DNA of 64,000 nt from Phaseolibacter flectens ATCC 12775 (GCF_000518745.1 NZ_KI912487.1:459637-523636); one strand, 5' to 3'; positions 36,632 through 47,827 are shown, counted from the first letter of the stretch. The notes: generated by a model from the sequence alone, not told the origin. Translations and numbers: made by a program.

Positions 36632-36656
36632 TCCCCCTGTCCAATTAACAGGGGGA
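36632..36656. terminator. Inverted repeat between convergent acid phosphatase and trhO genes
   Basis: 9-bp perfect arms TCCCCCTGT/ACAGGGGGA with a 7-nt loop lie in the 41-nt gap between two converging stops. There is no long T run on either strand. Its position suggests a shared transcription end. Confidence 0.55.
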
Positions 36657-36664
36657 TCCCCTTC

Positions 36665-37726
36665 TTAGGCTGTGGGTTCGCTGTCTGGGGGCACCGGCAT
36701 GGTCATTTTCAATAAGCCTTTCGATTTATTGAATACTTTATTGCTGGTTTCTCTACCTGCGCGACGTAGACGTTGTTCTTCTTCCGGCAAGGACGATTCT
36801 TCCTGACAAAAAGGACTACAACAACCTTGGTATTTTACTTGGCATGCAGGACATTGAATAAACAATAAATGGCAACCATCATTGAGGCAGTTGACATGAG
36901 TATCACAGGCAGTCCCACACTGATGACAATGTGCTAACACATCGTCAGTAATGCGTTCACCCATTCGCTCATCAAACACAAAGTTTTTGCCTTTAAATTT
37001 CACAGGTAACTGCGCTTCCCGCGCCCGACGGGTATATTCAATGATCCCCCCCTCAATATGATAAACCCGTTCAAACCCCTTATATTTCATGTATGCACTG
37101 GCCTTTTCACAACGGATCCCGCCAGTACAATACATGACAATTTTTTTATCTTTGTGTGGCTGTAACAGTTCTACGGCCATCGGCAATTGATCACGAAATG
37201 TATCCGCTGGAATTTCCATCGCATTCTCAAAGTGACCGACTTCATATTCATAATGATTACGCATATCAACAAATATCGCGTCAGGATCATCGACCAGCTG
37301 ATTGACGGCATCTGCTTTCAGATACCCCCCCACATTGCTGGCATCAAAATTGTCATCGTCAATGCCGTCTGCAACAATTCGCTCACGCACTTTCATCCGT
37401 AATACCCAGAAGGATTTGCCATCATCATCAAGGGCAATATTCATTCGCAGATTATCTAGAGCCGGATCCGAATGATATAAACGTTGTTTCATGGTTTCAT
37501 ACTGACTCGCTGGCACACTGACTTGCGCATTGATGCCTTCTTTCGCAATATAAACACGACCAAAGACCTGAATTTCAGTAAAACTGAGATAGAGCTTGTC
37601 ACGGAAAGCTTTGGGATCATCAATCGTAAAATATTTATAGAATGACACTGTTGTTCTAGGCTCAGTCTCCGCGAGCATTCGCTGTTTTAATTCCTGATTG
37701 GATACAAGGTTATGTAACACTGGCAT
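36665..37726 (-). CDS. trhO: tRNA uridine(34) hydroxylase TrhO (rhodanese family)
   Basis: A 353-aa enzyme that makes 5-hydroxyuridine at tRNA wobble U34 in an oxygen-dependent way, the first step toward cmo5U/mcmo5U. An N-terminal acylphosphatase-like domain ([19 protein letters not shown]) leads into a rhodanese domain with the active-site loop [10 protein letters not shown] (about residue 200). A Cys-rich C-terminal region follows ([19 protein letters not shown]). It is divergent from lpxL, as in E. coli (yceA). Confidence 0.94.
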   Translation of the reverse strand: MPVLHNLVSNQELKQRMLAETEPRTTVSFYKYFTIDDPKAFRDKLYLSFTEIQVFGRVYIAKEGINAQVSVPASQYETMKQRLYHSDPALDNLRMNIALDDDGKSFWVLRMKVRERIVADGIDDDNFDASNVGGYLKADAVNQLVDDPDAIFVDMRNHYEYEVGHFENAMEIPADTFRDQLPMAVELLQPHKDKKIVMYCTGGIRCEKASAYMKYKGFERVYHIEGGIIEYTRRAREAQLPVKFKGKNFVFDERMGERITDDVLAHCHQCGTACDTHVNCLNDGCHLLFIQCPACQVKYQGCCSPFCQEESSLPEEEQRLRRAGRETSNKVFNKSKGLLKMTMPVPPDSEPTA

Positions 37727-37934
37727 GGTGCTCTCTCCTTTTTTAGATTGTCAGTTTTTTATGGCGCGATAGTCTACCTGATCTGCACAAAGGCTTAAAG
37801 GTTTTGTGGGTATAATTTTTTTCGAAAAGATAAATTCCACGCTAACTTTGAGTGCAACGCGGTTTAGTGGCATAATAATCGTTAGAAACTCATGGTGAAA
37901 ATCAAAAATCCAGCAGCTAATTTTGGTAACTATA

Positions 37935-38861
37935 ATGGTGCAACTCCCTAAATTTTCTTATTCATTATTACACCCCCGTTACTGGTTAACTTGGCTTGGT
38001 ATTGGACTACTCTATCTTGTGGTGCTGTTGCCTTATCCCGTTTTATGCCTCATTGGCAATGGACTCGGCCGGCTAACCTCACGATTGATGAAACGCCGTG
38101 CTGAGATCACGCATCGCAATATTGAATTGTGTTTTCCGGACATGCCAGTGACAGAAAGAAATACGCTAGTTGCTGAAAACTTCAAATCAGTCGGTATGGG
38201 ATTACTGGAAACGGGAATGGCATGGTTCTGGCCTGATTGGCGAATAAAAAAATGGGTGGGGGTAAAAGGGATTGAACATCTGCACCATGTCCTCAGTCTT
38301 GAGCGAGGTTTGTTATTAGTCGGTATGCATTTTCTCACCCTTGAACTGGGTGCAAGGGCTATTGGATTACTGAATCCAGGGATCGGCGTTTATCGACCCA
38401 ATGACAACCCGTTACTCGATTGGCTACAGACACGAGGCAGAGTCCGCTCCAATAAAGGTATGTTAGATCGTCATGATCTGAAAGGAATGATCCGCAGCCT
38501 GAAGCAAAATGAAATGATTTGGTATGCACCCGATCATGACTATGGGCCTAAATCCAGTGTCTTCGCCCCCTTATTTGCGGTACAACAAGCGGCAACAACC
38601 AAAGGCAGTTATATGCTAATGCGCAGCTGCCAGCCATCTGTGCTTCTTTTTGTTCCTCGCCGCTTACCCCATTGTCGCGGGTATGAGTTGGTTTTTTTCC
38701 CTGATGCGCATGACAGCATGCCGATCACCAGTGATGTTGCAACCGCAACGCGCATGAATCAGATCGTTGAACAGGGGATCTTACTGGCACCAGAACAATA
38801 CATGTGGCTCCACCGTCGTTTCAAAACTCGCCCGCCTGGTGAACCTTCTCTTTATCCTTAG
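37935..38861 (+). CDS. lpxL: Lipid A lauroyltransferase LpxL
   Basis: A 308-aa inner-membrane acyltransferase that transfers a secondary laurate from acyl-ACP to Kdo2-lipid IVA. The start ATG 37935 ([20 protein letters not shown]) matches the family start; the frame opens 4 codons earlier at TTG. A transmembrane anchor lies near residues 15-38. The HX4E catalytic motif is HFLTLE, followed by [30 protein letters not shown] and the C-terminal [16 protein letters not shown]. It resembles LpxL more than the cold-induced LpxP by context (trhO, msyB and opgGH alongside). Confidence 0.94.
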   Translation: MVQLPKFSYSLLHPRYWLTWLGIGLLYLVVLLPYPVLCLIGNGLGRLTSRLMKRRAEITHRNIELCFPDMPVTERNTLVAENFKSVGMGLLETGMAWFWPDWRIKKWVGVKGIEHLHHVLSLERGLLLVGMHFLTLELGARAIGLLNPGIGVYRPNDNPLLDWLQTRGRVRSNKGMLDRHDLKGMIRSLKQNEMIWYAPDHDYGPKSSVFAPLFAVQQAATTKGSYMLMRSCQPSVLLFVPRRLPHCRGYELVFFPDAHDSMPITSDVATATRMNQIVEQGILLAPEQYMWLHRRFKTRPPGEPSLYP

Positions 38862-38871
38862 CCACATCAGT

Positions 38872-38899
38872 AGGCAATGTGTTTTCATTGCCTCTTTTT
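38872..38899 (+). terminator. Rho-independent terminator of lpxL
   Basis: Perfect 8-bp arms AGGCAATG/CATTGCCT with a 6-nt loop are followed by CTTTTTC, 11 nt after the lpxL stop. A textbook intrinsic terminator. Confidence 0.88.
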
Positions 38900-38973
38900 C
38901 TCAAAATAGCCCTCTCTCGTGACAAATTTGTTCTATGATTGATATCTACCATTGATAACATGGAGTCTCACTG

Positions 38974-39369
38974 ATGGATTTATTCACTACACTCGATGAA
39001 GCCATTCATGTGGCAAAAGAAACTTGGCTGGCTGAATACCCCGAAATGGATACAGGATCTAGCGAGCCTGCGCAATTTAGTATGCAAAAATATGTGATGC
39101 AAGACGGCGATATTATGTGGTCCGCTGAATTTGCAGCACAAACCAGTGCCTCGCTGACTGGCCTGCCGCTTTTTTTCGATGACGCAGCCTTGGCCGTCTG
39201 GCAAGGGGACTATGACAGTGATGAACTGGAAGCGGAATGGTCAGAAGAGAATACCTTGCACGAATGGGATGAAGGAGAATTTCAATTGACCCCACCGTTG
39301 GACTCAGAAGAAGGAAGGGCCGCAGCAGAAGAGTGGACCGATGATGACAGTGAAGTCGAGCGTTGGTAA
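38974..39369 (+). CDS. msyB: MsyB, acidic secY/secA-suppressor protein
   Basis: A 131-aa, strongly acidic cytoplasmic protein. AQFSMQKYVMQDGDIMWSAEF and ENTLHEWDEGEFQL (with the following PPLDSEEGRAA) match E. coli MsyB almost residue for residue. In E. coli, overexpressed msyB suppresses secY and secA temperature-sensitive mutations, and the gene is general-stress responsive. The biochemical role is unknown. It has a GGAG ribosome site, is preceded by the lpxL terminator and followed by a strong bidirectional terminator, so it is transcribed alone. Confidence 0.93.
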   Translation: MDLFTTLDEAIHVAKETWLAEYPEMDTGSSEPAQFSMQKYVMQDGDIMWSAEFAAQTSASLTGLPLFFDDAALAVWQGDYDSDELEAEWSEENTLHEWDEGEFQLTPPLDSEEGRAAAEEWTDDDSEVERW

Positions 39370-39457
39370 CCAATGACGGCTATGTAACCGTAACCTTTTT
39401 TCGCGATTGCCATCGCCGCCACATTGAGGTCACCCTATTGCGCACTCTGGCGATAAA

Positions 39458-39481
39458 AAAAGCGGCATCACTGCCGCTTTT
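39458..39481. terminator. Bidirectional terminator between msyB and opgH
   Basis: 10-bp perfect arms AAAAGCGGCA/TGCCGCTTTT with a TCAC loop, flanked by an A run on the left and TTTTGTTT on the right. It serves the converging msyB (+) and opgH (-) transcripts. Confidence 0.92.
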
Positions 39482-39503
39482 GTTTAATGCTTGTCACTCA
39501 AGA

Positions 39504-41981
39504 TTAAGCATGCGGCGTCGTTTGCGATAAACGTGTATGTAATGATGACAGCACGACAGGGTCATCAATAATCTGAATTTTTTGCAAGGGTTTTAATCCA
39601 TCTAGCCCCGTGTTGAGCACCTCTTCCACCCGCCGTTCACGCACCTTATCCAATAGTGGTTTATTAAGATGACGTGACGTGGCCATGGCACAGGCCAAGG
39701 CGTGACAGCGAGGCTCAGTGAGCGCTTGAATAAAGCCATGCCGTAACTCTCGACTGTGATTAAGTGCAAGGTAGCGATCAGTATCCAACAGTTCTTGTGG
39801 TGGATTGAATTCCTCTGGAATTAACAATAATTTCCTTTTTTTCACTTTTAAGCCTAATCCAGCACGACTAGACAGGGTCGAGACAAACGGGGAAAGGATC
39901 AATGACACAACAATCGGTGCTAACCACCATAAGTAATTCAGATCCAGCGCCCCCATCCCTGCCGTCCAAACAATACCTAATAGCATCTGTAGACCATGGC
40001 GAGTAAAGGCTTCTCGCCATGATGTTGAATTATCATCACGTTGGGGTGAGTTCCATACTGCCTTGATACCAAAAAAGGCACTGACGACAAACAAAGTATG
40101 GAATAACATTCTGACTGGGGCTAACAGAACGGAAAAAATCACTTCCAATATTAAAGAGAATAACAACCTGATCGCACCACCATAATGTTTTGCGCCCTTA
40201 CTCAAAATCAGGATCACACTTAACAATTTAGGTAAAAACAGCAGGACCAGCGTGGTCGAAAATAGCGCGATGGCCAGCTCCGGTCGCCACTGCGGCCAGA
40301 TCGGAAATAATTGTCTGGGCAGCAAAAAGTATTGAGGCTCCACCATGGAGTGCACAACCTGCAATGCGGTGGACAAGGCTAGAAACATAAACCATAACGG
40401 GGCAGATAAGTAAGACATCACCCCAGTCAAGAAAACAGCGCGGTGTACTGGATGCATCCCTTTAACTAAAAATAGCCTAAAGTTCATTAAGTTACCGTGA
40501 CACCAACGTCGGTCCCGTTTTAATTCATCCAGCAAATTAGGTGGCAGTTCCTCATAGGAGCCAGGAAGATCATAAGCGATCCATACCCCCCAACCCGCAC
40601 GACGCATTAATGCTGCCTCGACAAAATCGTGGGATAAAATGGATCCTGCGAAAGCACCTTCACCTGGTAACGGTGCTAGCGCGCAGTGCTCAATAAAAGG
40701 TTTCATGCGGATAATGGCATTATGTCCCCAATAGTGGGATTCCCCTAATTGCCAGAAATGCAACCCTGCAGTAAATAATGGCCCATAGACCCGGGTGGCA
40801 AATTGCTGGCAGCGTGCATACAGTGTATCCATTCCCGATGCCCTTGGTGAGGATTGAATGATACCGGCGTTAGGGTTAGCCTCCATCATACGCACTAACC
40901 CACACAGACACTCCCCACTCATCACACTGTCAGCATCCAATACCACCATGTAGCTGTACATTTTGCCAAAACGGCGACAGAAATCATCGATATTACCACT
41001 TTTACGTTTAACACGACGACGACGACGACGGTAAAATATGTTACCGACTCCCCCGACCTCGTCAATTAACTCCATCCATGCTTTCTGTTCAGCAATGGCA
41101 ATATCGGCATTATAGCTGTCACTGAGAATGTACACATCAAAATGATCAGCATTTCCCGTACGCTGTACCGATTCCCATGTTGCCCGGAGTCCAGCATACA
41201 CCCTTGCCACATCCTCATTACAAATGGGCATGATGAGCGCGGTACGGTGATTTTTATCTAAGGGTTCATCGCCAACCGTTTTGTAGGAAATACTGTATTT
41301 ATCTTTACCAATCAGTAGCTGCAAGAAACCCATCAAGGCGGTCCAAAACCCGGCGGAGACCCAACAGAATAGAATCGCAAATAAAAATAAAATGCCCGCT
41401 TGAAGAATATAAGGCAACAACTCCAACAGCGCACTTTGCCAATTTTCAGTAAATAACCGAATGGGGTGAATCAGATTCCAACCCTGATAGGGCAGGATGC
41501 TCTTCATATACCATGTCGCTATCACGGTCTGCACCAAGGTCAAAAACAGCAACACATAGCGACGCAATGTGCCCACGATCCGCCATTTTTGTTGTGAAGG
41601 CTTAACCGGAGTATCCTCAATCCGACGAAGTAACGCTTTGTTCTTACCCCTTAAGCTATTCCATAAACGTGACAAAGGATTGGTTTCCCAACTGTCCGGA
41701 TACATGCCTGAACGGGTGATCGCTGGCGTCGCTTGAATCATGGTTCTGCCAGCAAAGTCCTGTGCCAATAACTGCGGGTGTTCAGACAACACAGGCCAAT
41801 CTGACGTCAAACGCTGTGCAAGGGGATCACCTAATAATGGGTCTTGCCTGTGATCATCTGAACAATTAGCATGAGGTATCTTCGCCACAGTGCTTTTCAT
41901 CCGTTCATTGCCCATTGTGACTGTGTGATTATCTGACATTGCAGCCTGATCCTCTTCGAAATTAGATTTTGAATTATTCAT
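39504..41981 (-). CDS. mdoH: Osmoregulated periplasmic glucan glucosyltransferase OpgH (MdoH)
   Basis: An 825-aa polytopic inner-membrane family-2 glycosyltransferase that polymerises and exports the beta-1,2-glucan backbone from UDP-glucose. Eight or so membrane helices surround a cytoplasmic catalytic domain: [44 protein letters not shown] (acidic motif), the [18 protein letters not shown] region and RDRRWCHGN (the QxxRW-type motif). The start overlaps the mdoG end by 8 nt, so the two are coupled. An extended hydrophilic N terminus is normal for this protein. Confidence 0.96.
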   Translation of the reverse strand: MNNSKSNFEEDQAAMSDNHTVTMGNERMKSTVAKIPHANCSDDHRQDPLLGDPLAQRLTSDWPVLSEHPQLLAQDFAGRTMIQATPAITRSGMYPDSWETNPLSRLWNSLRGKNKALLRRIEDTPVKPSQQKWRIVGTLRRYVLLFLTLVQTVIATWYMKSILPYQGWNLIHPIRLFTENWQSALLELLPYILQAGILFLFAILFCWVSAGFWTALMGFLQLLIGKDKYSISYKTVGDEPLDKNHRTALIMPICNEDVARVYAGLRATWESVQRTGNADHFDVYILSDSYNADIAIAEQKAWMELIDEVGGVGNIFYRRRRRRVKRKSGNIDDFCRRFGKMYSYMVVLDADSVMSGECLCGLVRMMEANPNAGIIQSSPRASGMDTLYARCQQFATRVYGPLFTAGLHFWQLGESHYWGHNAIIRMKPFIEHCALAPLPGEGAFAGSILSHDFVEAALMRRAGWGVWIAYDLPGSYEELPPNLLDELKRDRRWCHGNLMNFRLFLVKGMHPVHRAVFLTGVMSYLSAPLWFMFLALSTALQVVHSMVEPQYFLLPRQLFPIWPQWRPELAIALFSTTLVLLFLPKLLSVILILSKGAKHYGGAIRLLFSLILEVIFSVLLAPVRMLFHTLFVVSAFFGIKAVWNSPQRDDNSTSWREAFTRHGLQMLLGIVWTAGMGALDLNYLWWLAPIVVSLILSPFVSTLSSRAGLGLKVKKRKLLLIPEEFNPPQELLDTDRYLALNHSRELRHGFIQALTEPRCHALACAMATSRHLNKPLLDKVRERRVEEVLNTGLDGLKPLQKIQIIDDPVVLSSLHTRLSQTTPHA

Positions 41982-43536
41982 TGGCCGCTAACTGATAACT
42001 CCATGTTTCAGTTATCGTCTTACCACCAGTTGCTAACGCAGCACGCAGTTCTGAAACTTTTTTCGGATCCTTTACCTTAATTTGTAACGTTAACCGCACA
42101 CCTTGAGTATTGGGATTGTAGCGGAGGGTTTGACTCACTGTCTCTGTATTCTCATTCACGCTGATTTGTGGATTAAAAGTGGCTTTATTTGCCATTTTAC
42201 TGAGATTTTTCCCAGTAAAATCCACCATAAAGGTAATAATTCCATTATTTTGCCGTGACAAACTGGTCAAGGTGATATCACCGTCAGAACGAAGGGTCTG
42301 ACTGACGATCCCCAAGGCAGGATCCATAAGCCGGTTGTCTCTATTCGTAAAATGTAATCGATAATTATAATCGAACGCTTCGCCGGGTTTAGGTTGTTGC
42401 TCTGGCGTCCAGAAAGCTACGATATTGTCATTCGTTTCATCGTTAGTCGGTATTTCAACCAACTCAATCTGACCTTTGCCCCATTGCCCCACTGGCTCAA
42501 CCCAACCACTCGGCCTTTTTTCGTAACCGGCATCCAAATCTTGATAGCTGTCGAAGTTACGATTTCGCTGCAACAAGCCAAAACCTTTGGGATTGGTTAA
42601 CTGATACGTGCTGATCGCTAAACGTCGGGGATTATTCAGGGGACGCCAAATCCACTCACCATTGCCATTATGGATTGATAATCCATCGGAATCATGAAGT
42701 TGTTGATGATAATTGGTGATAGTTGAAGGCTGATTACTGCCAAATAAGTACATACTTGTTAATGGCGCTATCCCTAATTTACCCACTTTATCACGTAAAA
42801 AGAGTCGAGATTTCACATCAATGATCGTGTCATTACCTGGCCGCAAGATAAAGCGGTAGGCTCCTGTCGCCCTAGGTGAATCCAATAATGCATACAGCGT
42901 TAAAAAGTTATCGCCGGCATTGGGACGTTCCACCCAAAACTCGGTGAAATGTGGAAATTCTTCTCCTGAAGGTAATCCCGTATCTATGGCCAATCCTCGC
43001 GCAGATAAACCGTAAACTTGACCACGTCCAATGACTCGGAAATAACTGGCCCCCAGAAAACTGGTGATTTCGTCCTGATGGCGTTTATTATTGATGGGGT
43101 AGAGCACTTTAAAACCGGCAAAACCAAGGTGACTGAGTGTCTTATCATCATGAGGGACCTTGCCAAAGGTAAAGTAATCGGGACTGTATTTGATTTCATG
43201 GACAGAATTCGCCGTCACTTCATTGATTTTAACCGGTGTATTAAAATACGATCCTAGATGATAAAACTGTAGGTGGAAAGGTGTATTCCGACTCAACCAA
43301 TACGATTTATCATCTTTAAATTTGATCGTTTGATACTGACTGTAATCCAATTCACGTAGCTGAGTGGGCAAGTTTGATTTTTGGGGTTTATAATTGTTTT
43401 CCGCAAGTTTCTTTGCTTGGGTTGCGACATCATCCAGAGTAAAGGCCTGACTGGTTTCTGCATAAGAGGTCAGCAACACGGCGACAGCAAACCAACTCAA
43501 TTTTATTAGTCGGCTTTTGGAATTTTTAATTAGCAC
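41974..43536 (-). CDS. mdoG: Periplasmic glucan biosynthesis protein OpgG (MdoG)
   Basis: A 520-aa periplasmic protein that, with OpgH, is required for osmoregulated periplasmic glucan formation. The signal peptide runs to about residue 31 (...YAETSQA). The start is a GTG at 43536 with a GGGGGAG site 5 nt upstream; the overlapping ATG is out of frame. Family segments include [43 protein letters not shown] and [15 protein letters not shown]. The C-terminal Ig-like domain is complete. Osmotic control is known in E. coli; I see no specific operator. Confidence 0.95.
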   Translation of the reverse strand: MLIKNSKSRLIKLSWFAVAVLLTSYAETSQAFTLDDVATQAKKLAENNYKPQKSNLPTQLRELDYSQYQTIKFKDDKSYWLSRNTPFHLQFYHLGSYFNTPVKINEVTANSVHEIKYSPDYFTFGKVPHDDKTLSHLGFAGFKVLYPINNKRHQDEITSFLGASYFRVIGRGQVYGLSARGLAIDTGLPSGEEFPHFTEFWVERPNAGDNFLTLYALLDSPRATGAYRFILRPGNDTIIDVKSRLFLRDKVGKLGIAPLTSMYLFGSNQPSTITNYHQQLHDSDGLSIHNGNGEWIWRPLNNPRRLAISTYQLTNPKGFGLLQRNRNFDSYQDLDAGYEKRPSGWVEPVGQWGKGQIELVEIPTNDETNDNIVAFWTPEQQPKPGEAFDYNYRLHFTNRDNRLMDPALGIVSQTLRSDGDITLTSLSRQNNGIITFMVDFTGKNLSKMANKATFNPQISVNENTETVSQTLRYNPNTQGVRLTLQIKVKDPKKVSELRAALATGGKTITETWSYQLAANE

Positions 43537-44314
43537 ATCTCCCCCTTTAACTGGTTACTTCATTCCTAACTCATTAGAGTATAATCTAGTGAGAACCTAA
43601 CGGACAGACCGAGAAACAATCATAAAATCAAAGGATTACTATCCGAAAAGGTTGGATTCTGTTTATGTGAATAATTCATATACGAATATTTATGCGCACA
43701 TTTTAGCATAACTTGGGTAATTTAGAACTTGTGTATAAATGAAATAAGTTAAAATTATCAGCTCGACGAATTAACGATTAATCAGATTTAAACATTAATA
43801 GCAACACAGAGCCCCCTCGCTTTTCCTAGACACAATAATCGCTTAAATTGTTAAATAATATTACTTAAATATCGTTTAACAATCCGCTTAATAATTATGC
43901 TCGGTCAGGATTTTCAAGTAAAATAACGGGCATATTGTTTAAAATAAGTTGCATATCAAAGCAATTTTAGCCTAAAAAGTACAGGAGGATCGTGGACTGA
44001 ACGTGCTTTATCTCACCCAGTAGCGGGATTGTGGGGACAAGGCGATGCCCAATGCGGCGTGAAGTGTAAACGTCTGAGGCATCATTTGGCGCCTGAACAA
44101 CACTCACCGATGAGTGAGGGCAGAAATAAAAATGAAACGATTCTTCTTTAAACACATACGCTTTACTGACTTGGAATTAAAAACTGATCATACTTAAGGC
44201 ATCAGTTATGATATGACCAAGTCGCGTGATCACAAGCGAACGATGCTTTAACACGGAACCCTGACCCGAAGCGAGGTTCCCAAACCTATTTTGATAACCG
44301 ACTGAGTACTTTAA
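43537..44314. promoter_or_regulatory. opgG-sulP divergent spacer with a candidate structured RNA leader
   Basis: 778 nt without a convincing gene. The half next to opgG is very AT-rich. Between about 43985 and 44120 the base composition changes sharply and several stems can form: AGGC-GATGCC (44040-44049) with GGCATC...GCCT, CACTCA/TGAGTG with a CCGA loop (44101-44116), and CTCAC pairing with GTGAG. A further hairpin GGAACC/GGTTCC (44255-44280) lies 35 nt before the sulP ATG. This looks like a leader RNA or small RNA, but I could not match it to a known family. The minus-strand 62-codon frame here is probably chance. Confidence 0.45.
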
Positions 44315-45805
44315 ATGAATCAAGCTAACCAAGCGATGAGACAGACAGACTGGCGTGCTGTACTCCGCTCTCCTTCTCTGCTATCCCGAGAAACTCTGGC
44401 TGGTATCGTTACCGCTCTCGCACTGATCCCCGAAGTGATCTCCTTTTCTGTTGTCGCGGGCGTTGATCCGAAAGTCAGCCTAATTGCCTCGGTGGTCATT
44501 TGTTTAACGCTGTCATTAATTGGTGGCCGTCCAGCCATGGTCAGTGCAGCGGCAGGCTCTGTCGCTTTGGTGATTGGACCGATGGTGGCAAGTCATGGCG
44601 TAGGGTATATTTTGCCAACAGTCGTGTTAGCTGGGTGCCTGCAAATCCTGTTTGGCGCCCTCGGTATGGCACGAATGATGCGCTATATTCCCCAATCCGT
44701 CATGACGGGATTTGTGAATGCACTTGGCCTTCTCATCTTTATGGCTCAAGTGCCCCATGTAATGAAAAGTCAGCCAACCATCTGGCTATTTTTCACTCTC
44801 ACCCTGGCTATCGTTCTGTTACTGCCATACGTTTTCACTGCGATCCCTGCCCCGTTGCTGGCTATCGTTGTGCTGACGGCGGTAGGCTGGTATTGTGGTA
44901 TTTCCCTACCCAATGTTGGCGATGAAGGCACCATGTCGCCAGGCTTGCCTAGCATCAATACCTTGCAAGTGCCTTTGAATAGCCAAACATTAGTAATTAT
45001 TCTGCCTGTTGCCATCAGTGTTGCACTTGTCGGTTTAATGGAGTCCTTACTGACCGCCAAACTCGTTGATGCAATGACCGATACTCATTCAAATAAACAC
45101 CGTGAATCTTGGGGACTGGGTATCGGCAACATTCTCGCCGCGTTCTATGGCGGGGTTGCTGGCTGCGCGATGATTGGTCAAACAGTGGTCAATGTGGAAC
45201 TCGGCAAAGCACGTACCCGTCTCTCCACACTTGTTGCAGGCCTTGTTTTACTGCTATTAGTCAGTGCACTCAGCCAAATTATGGCTCAGATCCCCATGGT
45301 GGTTCTGGCGGCAATTATGATGATTGTGGCGGTGAAAACCGTAAATTGGCACAGTGTATTACCCAAAACGTTACGTCGTATCCCTGTTTCAGAAACCTTG
45401 GTGATGGTCACAACAATTGTCGTCACAGTTTATACCAGCAATCTCGCATTGGGTGTGGTTCTCGGCGTGATTTTGGCAATCATTATTTTTACTCGTCGAA
45501 TCAGTCACGTGATCCAAGCTTCACGTCAATTAGCAGAGGATGGACAGTCCGTCACCTATTATGTGCGAGGGCCGCTGTTCTTTGCCAGCAGCAATGATTT
45601 ATCTGACTGCTTTCAGTATAGCGCAGATCCAAAGCAGGTGACGATTGATCTCAGTGAGGCTCAAATCTGTGATGCGTCGAGTGTTGCCGCATTAGATGCC
45701 ATCGAATACCGTTATCACCGTCACCACGCCACGCTAACCATCACCGGGTTAACCGGAGAGAATCAGACGCTCCACCAGCGGGTGTCCGGACAGATAAAGC
45801 AATAA
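44315..45805 (+). CDS. SulP-family anion transporter with STAS domain
   Basis: A 496-aa inner-membrane transporter (SLC26/SulP). The N terminus has the family signature SRETLAGIVTALALIPEVISFSVVAGVDP, then 12-14 hydrophobic segments. The AAAGSVALVIGPMVASHG region corresponds to the substrate-binding repeat. A compact C-terminal STAS domain runs from about residue 415 (YYVRGPLFFASSNDLSDCF, then VTIDLSEAQICDASSVAALDAIEYRYHR). Substrate may be sulfate, bicarbonate or a dicarboxylate and cannot be told from sequence. It is monocistronic, with a possible structured leader upstream. Confidence 0.9.
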   Translation: MNQANQAMRQTDWRAVLRSPSLLSRETLAGIVTALALIPEVISFSVVAGVDPKVSLIASVVICLTLSLIGGRPAMVSAAAGSVALVIGPMVASHGVGYILPTVVLAGCLQILFGALGMARMMRYIPQSVMTGFVNALGLLIFMAQVPHVMKSQPTIWLFFTLTLAIVLLLPYVFTAIPAPLLAIVVLTAVGWYCGISLPNVGDEGTMSPGLPSINTLQVPLNSQTLVIILPVAISVALVGLMESLLTAKLVDAMTDTHSNKHRESWGLGIGNILAAFYGGVAGCAMIGQTVVNVELGKARTRLSTLVAGLVLLLLVSALSQIMAQIPMVVLAAIMMIVAVKTVNWHSVLPKTLRRIPVSETLVMVTTIVVTVYTSNLALGVVLGVILAIIIFTRRISHVIQASRQLAEDGQSVTYYVRGPLFFASSNDLSDCFQYSADPKQVTIDLSEAQICDASSVAALDAIEYRYHRHHATLTITGLTGENQTLHQRVSGQIKQ

Positions 45806-45816
45806 GCAGAAGCAAC

Positions 45817-45838
45817 AGAGCAGTCATCGGCTCTTTTT
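45817..45838 (+). terminator. Terminator of the SulP gene
   Basis: AGAGC/GCTCT arms with an 8-nt loop are followed by TTTT, 11 nt after the stop codon. A short but typical intrinsic terminator. A second inverted repeat (GTCGCTAGG / CCTAGCGAC, 45873-45895) overlaps the end of the converging MFS gene. Confidence 0.6.
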
Positions 45839-45876
45839 GACACTGTGCTGCTTCGTTAAAAGTCAAGAGCAAGTCG

Positions 45877-47079
45877 CTAGGAGCACCCTAGCGACGTCCT
45901 ATCCAGACGTAATGCCAACAGATAAATTAATAACCCTATCGCAGCCAATCCTCCCCCCACCCACGAGGTTGATGTCCAGCCGAGTCCAGCATCGAGGGCC
46001 ATTCCCCCTAGCCAAGCCCCTAACGCATTTGCCAAATTCAGCGCAGAGTGATTCATCGCCGCCGCTAGGGTTTGCGCTTGACCTGCGACATCCATTAATC
46101 TGATTTGCAAAGCCGGAATCAATAACGCAGTGGTTCCCACCAGAAAACAAGCGATAAAGCCGAGTATGACACTCTGTGCCAACTCGCTAAATAGCACCAT
46201 TACGGTGACACTCCAGACTAAAGAAACCAGGATGGCTTTGCTGACGCTCCAATCTGCTAATCGACCACCAAGACTACTGCCAACGACCATCCCGAATCCA
46301 AATGCGGCCATCACCCAAGGTACCATCGTTTCAGTCATGCCACTCCGGTGTAACATCGTGGGGGTGATGTAGCTAAAAACAGCAAACAACCCCCCAAACC
46401 CTGTGGCGCCAGTTAAAAGTATCAGTAATACCTGAGGGTTTGTCAGCGCAGTCAGTTCGTTTAAGGGGTGTGCTGAGGCATCCCCCGATGAATAAGGAAC
46501 AAAACTCAGGATCATAATCAAAGATAAAAGAGCACAAATTCCAACAAACCAAAATGCCAGTTGCCAACTCAGATGATGGCCAATCAACGCAACCACGGGC
46601 ACACCAAGCAAGGTGGCAACCGTCAGTCCCATCATCATTCGGCCCACCGCGTTACCTCGCAAATGGGAGGGGACTAAGGATGCGGCAACCAAAGCAGCAA
46701 CACCAAAAAAAGCGCCATGAGGTAAACCAGAGAGAAAACGTAACAATAAGAAAGGCAAGTAACCGTGAACTGCCCCGCTTGCCAGATTACCCAAGGCAAA
46801 AATCGCCATTAACGCGATTAATAAGCGCTGTCGAGAACACCGTGCGGCCAATACGGCAATGAGCGGCGCACCTAATACAACACCTAAGGCATAAGCGGTA
46901 ATGGCATTCCCGGCGCGGGTAATGGAGACGCCTAATCCCACGGAGACATCAGGTAGCAGTCCCATAATAACAAACTCACCAGTACCAATCGCGAATCCGC
47001 CTAACGCCATCGCCAATTGGGCTAAAATTAACTGTCTATTACTTAATTGCCTCACCATAACTCCAGGATTTTCATTCAA
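45877..47079 (-). CDS. MFS transporter, DHA1/AraJ-YdhP-type efflux permease
   Basis: A 400-aa 12-helix major facilitator. The opening ALGGFAIGTGEFVIMGLLPD is highly typical of the AraJ/YdhP/NepI-like DHA1 branch. Loop 2-3 carries APLIAVLAARCSRQRLLIAL, and the drug:H+ antiporter motif C-like GLPHGAFFGVAAL lies in helix 5. Such proteins export sugars, nucleosides or drugs; substrate is not predictable here. It is monocistronic, convergent with the SulP gene and divergent in function from its neighbours. Confidence 0.88.
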   Translation of the reverse strand: MNENPGVMVRQLSNRQLILAQLAMALGGFAIGTGEFVIMGLLPDVSVGLGVSITRAGNAITAYALGVVLGAPLIAVLAARCSRQRLLIALMAIFALGNLASGAVHGYLPFLLLRFLSGLPHGAFFGVAALVAASLVPSHLRGNAVGRMMMGLTVATLLGVPVVALIGHHLSWQLAFWFVGICALLSLIMILSFVPYSSGDASAHPLNELTALTNPQVLLILLTGATGFGGLFAVFSYITPTMLHRSGMTETMVPWVMAAFGFGMVVGSSLGGRLADWSVSKAILVSLVWSVTVMVLFSELAQSVILGFIACFLVGTTALLIPALQIRLMDVAGQAQTLAAAMNHSALNLANALGAWLGGMALDAGLGWTSTSWVGGGLAAIGLLIYLLALRLDRTSLGCS

Positions 47080-47224
47080 TACAGGATTAATTTTAATGAA
47101 TCAAATGCTTCTGTTGATTCGGTTAAAGATCACGGTAATCGATCGGGGTTCCTGACAACAAAATCAAAGCAACACGGCCTCTTGTGACGAAGCTGAACAG
47201 GAAGTAAGTGCAAGAATAGAGACT

Positions 47225-47827
47225 TTAACTGTAGTAATAATCCGCACCACTTTGGCGTAAAAACCACCCAGTCAAAGCCATACGCTCTTTATGGGTCGGT
47301 AGAACCTCATGCAGTACCTGCTCTGACATAAAGCAAATCATACTACCCGCAATAGGCTCAATCAGGTGAGGGCCATCACTCAGGTGTAAGCAAAGCTGAC
47401 CGCCATCTTCTGCTTGCCAGTTCTGATTAATATAGAAAATTAATGTTACTGCACGCCGTTTATCATTAGCAAAACAATCATAGTGTGCTTGATAAAAGGA
47501 TCCGACAGGATAGCGTGAAAAATGCCCTTCGAACCCATTAAGACCGAGGTAGAACTCACGATTGAGCAGCATTTTGATGCTATCCACTTGTTGCTGGTAA
47601 GCGATAATTGCCGGTGAACACTCATGTTCTTCGATCCAACTGATGCTGTCAGACCGAATAGATTCATTAATGATATTTTTCAATCCTTGACCGATACCGG
47701 CTTGCAAAAAAGTTCTTTTATGACAAAGCGTAGCTAACTGAGCAACCAACGCTGGCGCCAAGACATTTTGCTGATAATACCAGCCATTTTCACAAAGTTG
47801 CTGTACTAAAAGCGACTGATCCAGCAT
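47225..47827 (-). CDS. 2-oxoglutarate/Fe(II)-dependent oxygenase, prolyl-4-hydroxylase-like
   Basis: A 200-aa double-stranded beta-helix oxygenase. The iron facial triad can be read as His and Asp in YQAHYDCF (about residues 115-120) and a distal His in LHEVLPTH. The Arg of TGWFLRQS, or the Arg two turns earlier, would bind 2-oxoglutarate. The pattern fits the SM-20/PHD-like prolyl hydroxylase group (FSRYPVGSFYQAHYD, AVTLIFYINQNWQAEDGGQLCL). In bacteria such enzymes hydroxylate ribosomal proteins or EF-Tu, among others; the target here is unknown. The 268 nt upstream contain an unusually GC-rich patch with no clear gene. Confidence 0.85.
   Translation of the reverse strand: MLDQSLLVQQLCENGWYYQQNVLAPALVAQLATLCHKRTFLQAGIGQGLKNIINESIRSDSISWIEEHECSPAIIAYQQQVDSIKMLLNREFYLGLNGFEGHFSRYPVGSFYQAHYDCFANDKRRAVTLIFYINQNWQAEDGGQLCLHLSDGPHLIEPIAGSMICFMSEQVLHEVLPTHKERMALTGWFLRQSGADYYYS

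Noticed and set aside
44041-44100. tRNA or known housekeeping RNA in the sulP leader
   Set aside because: No T-loop sequence, no acceptor stem with CCA-side pairing, and no resemblance to SRP, tmRNA, 6S or RNase P RNA cores.
43967-44155. 62-codon minus-strand open frame upstream of sulP
   Set aside because: No ribosome site or family resemblance, and it overlaps the block of complementary stems, so a structured RNA explains the region better.
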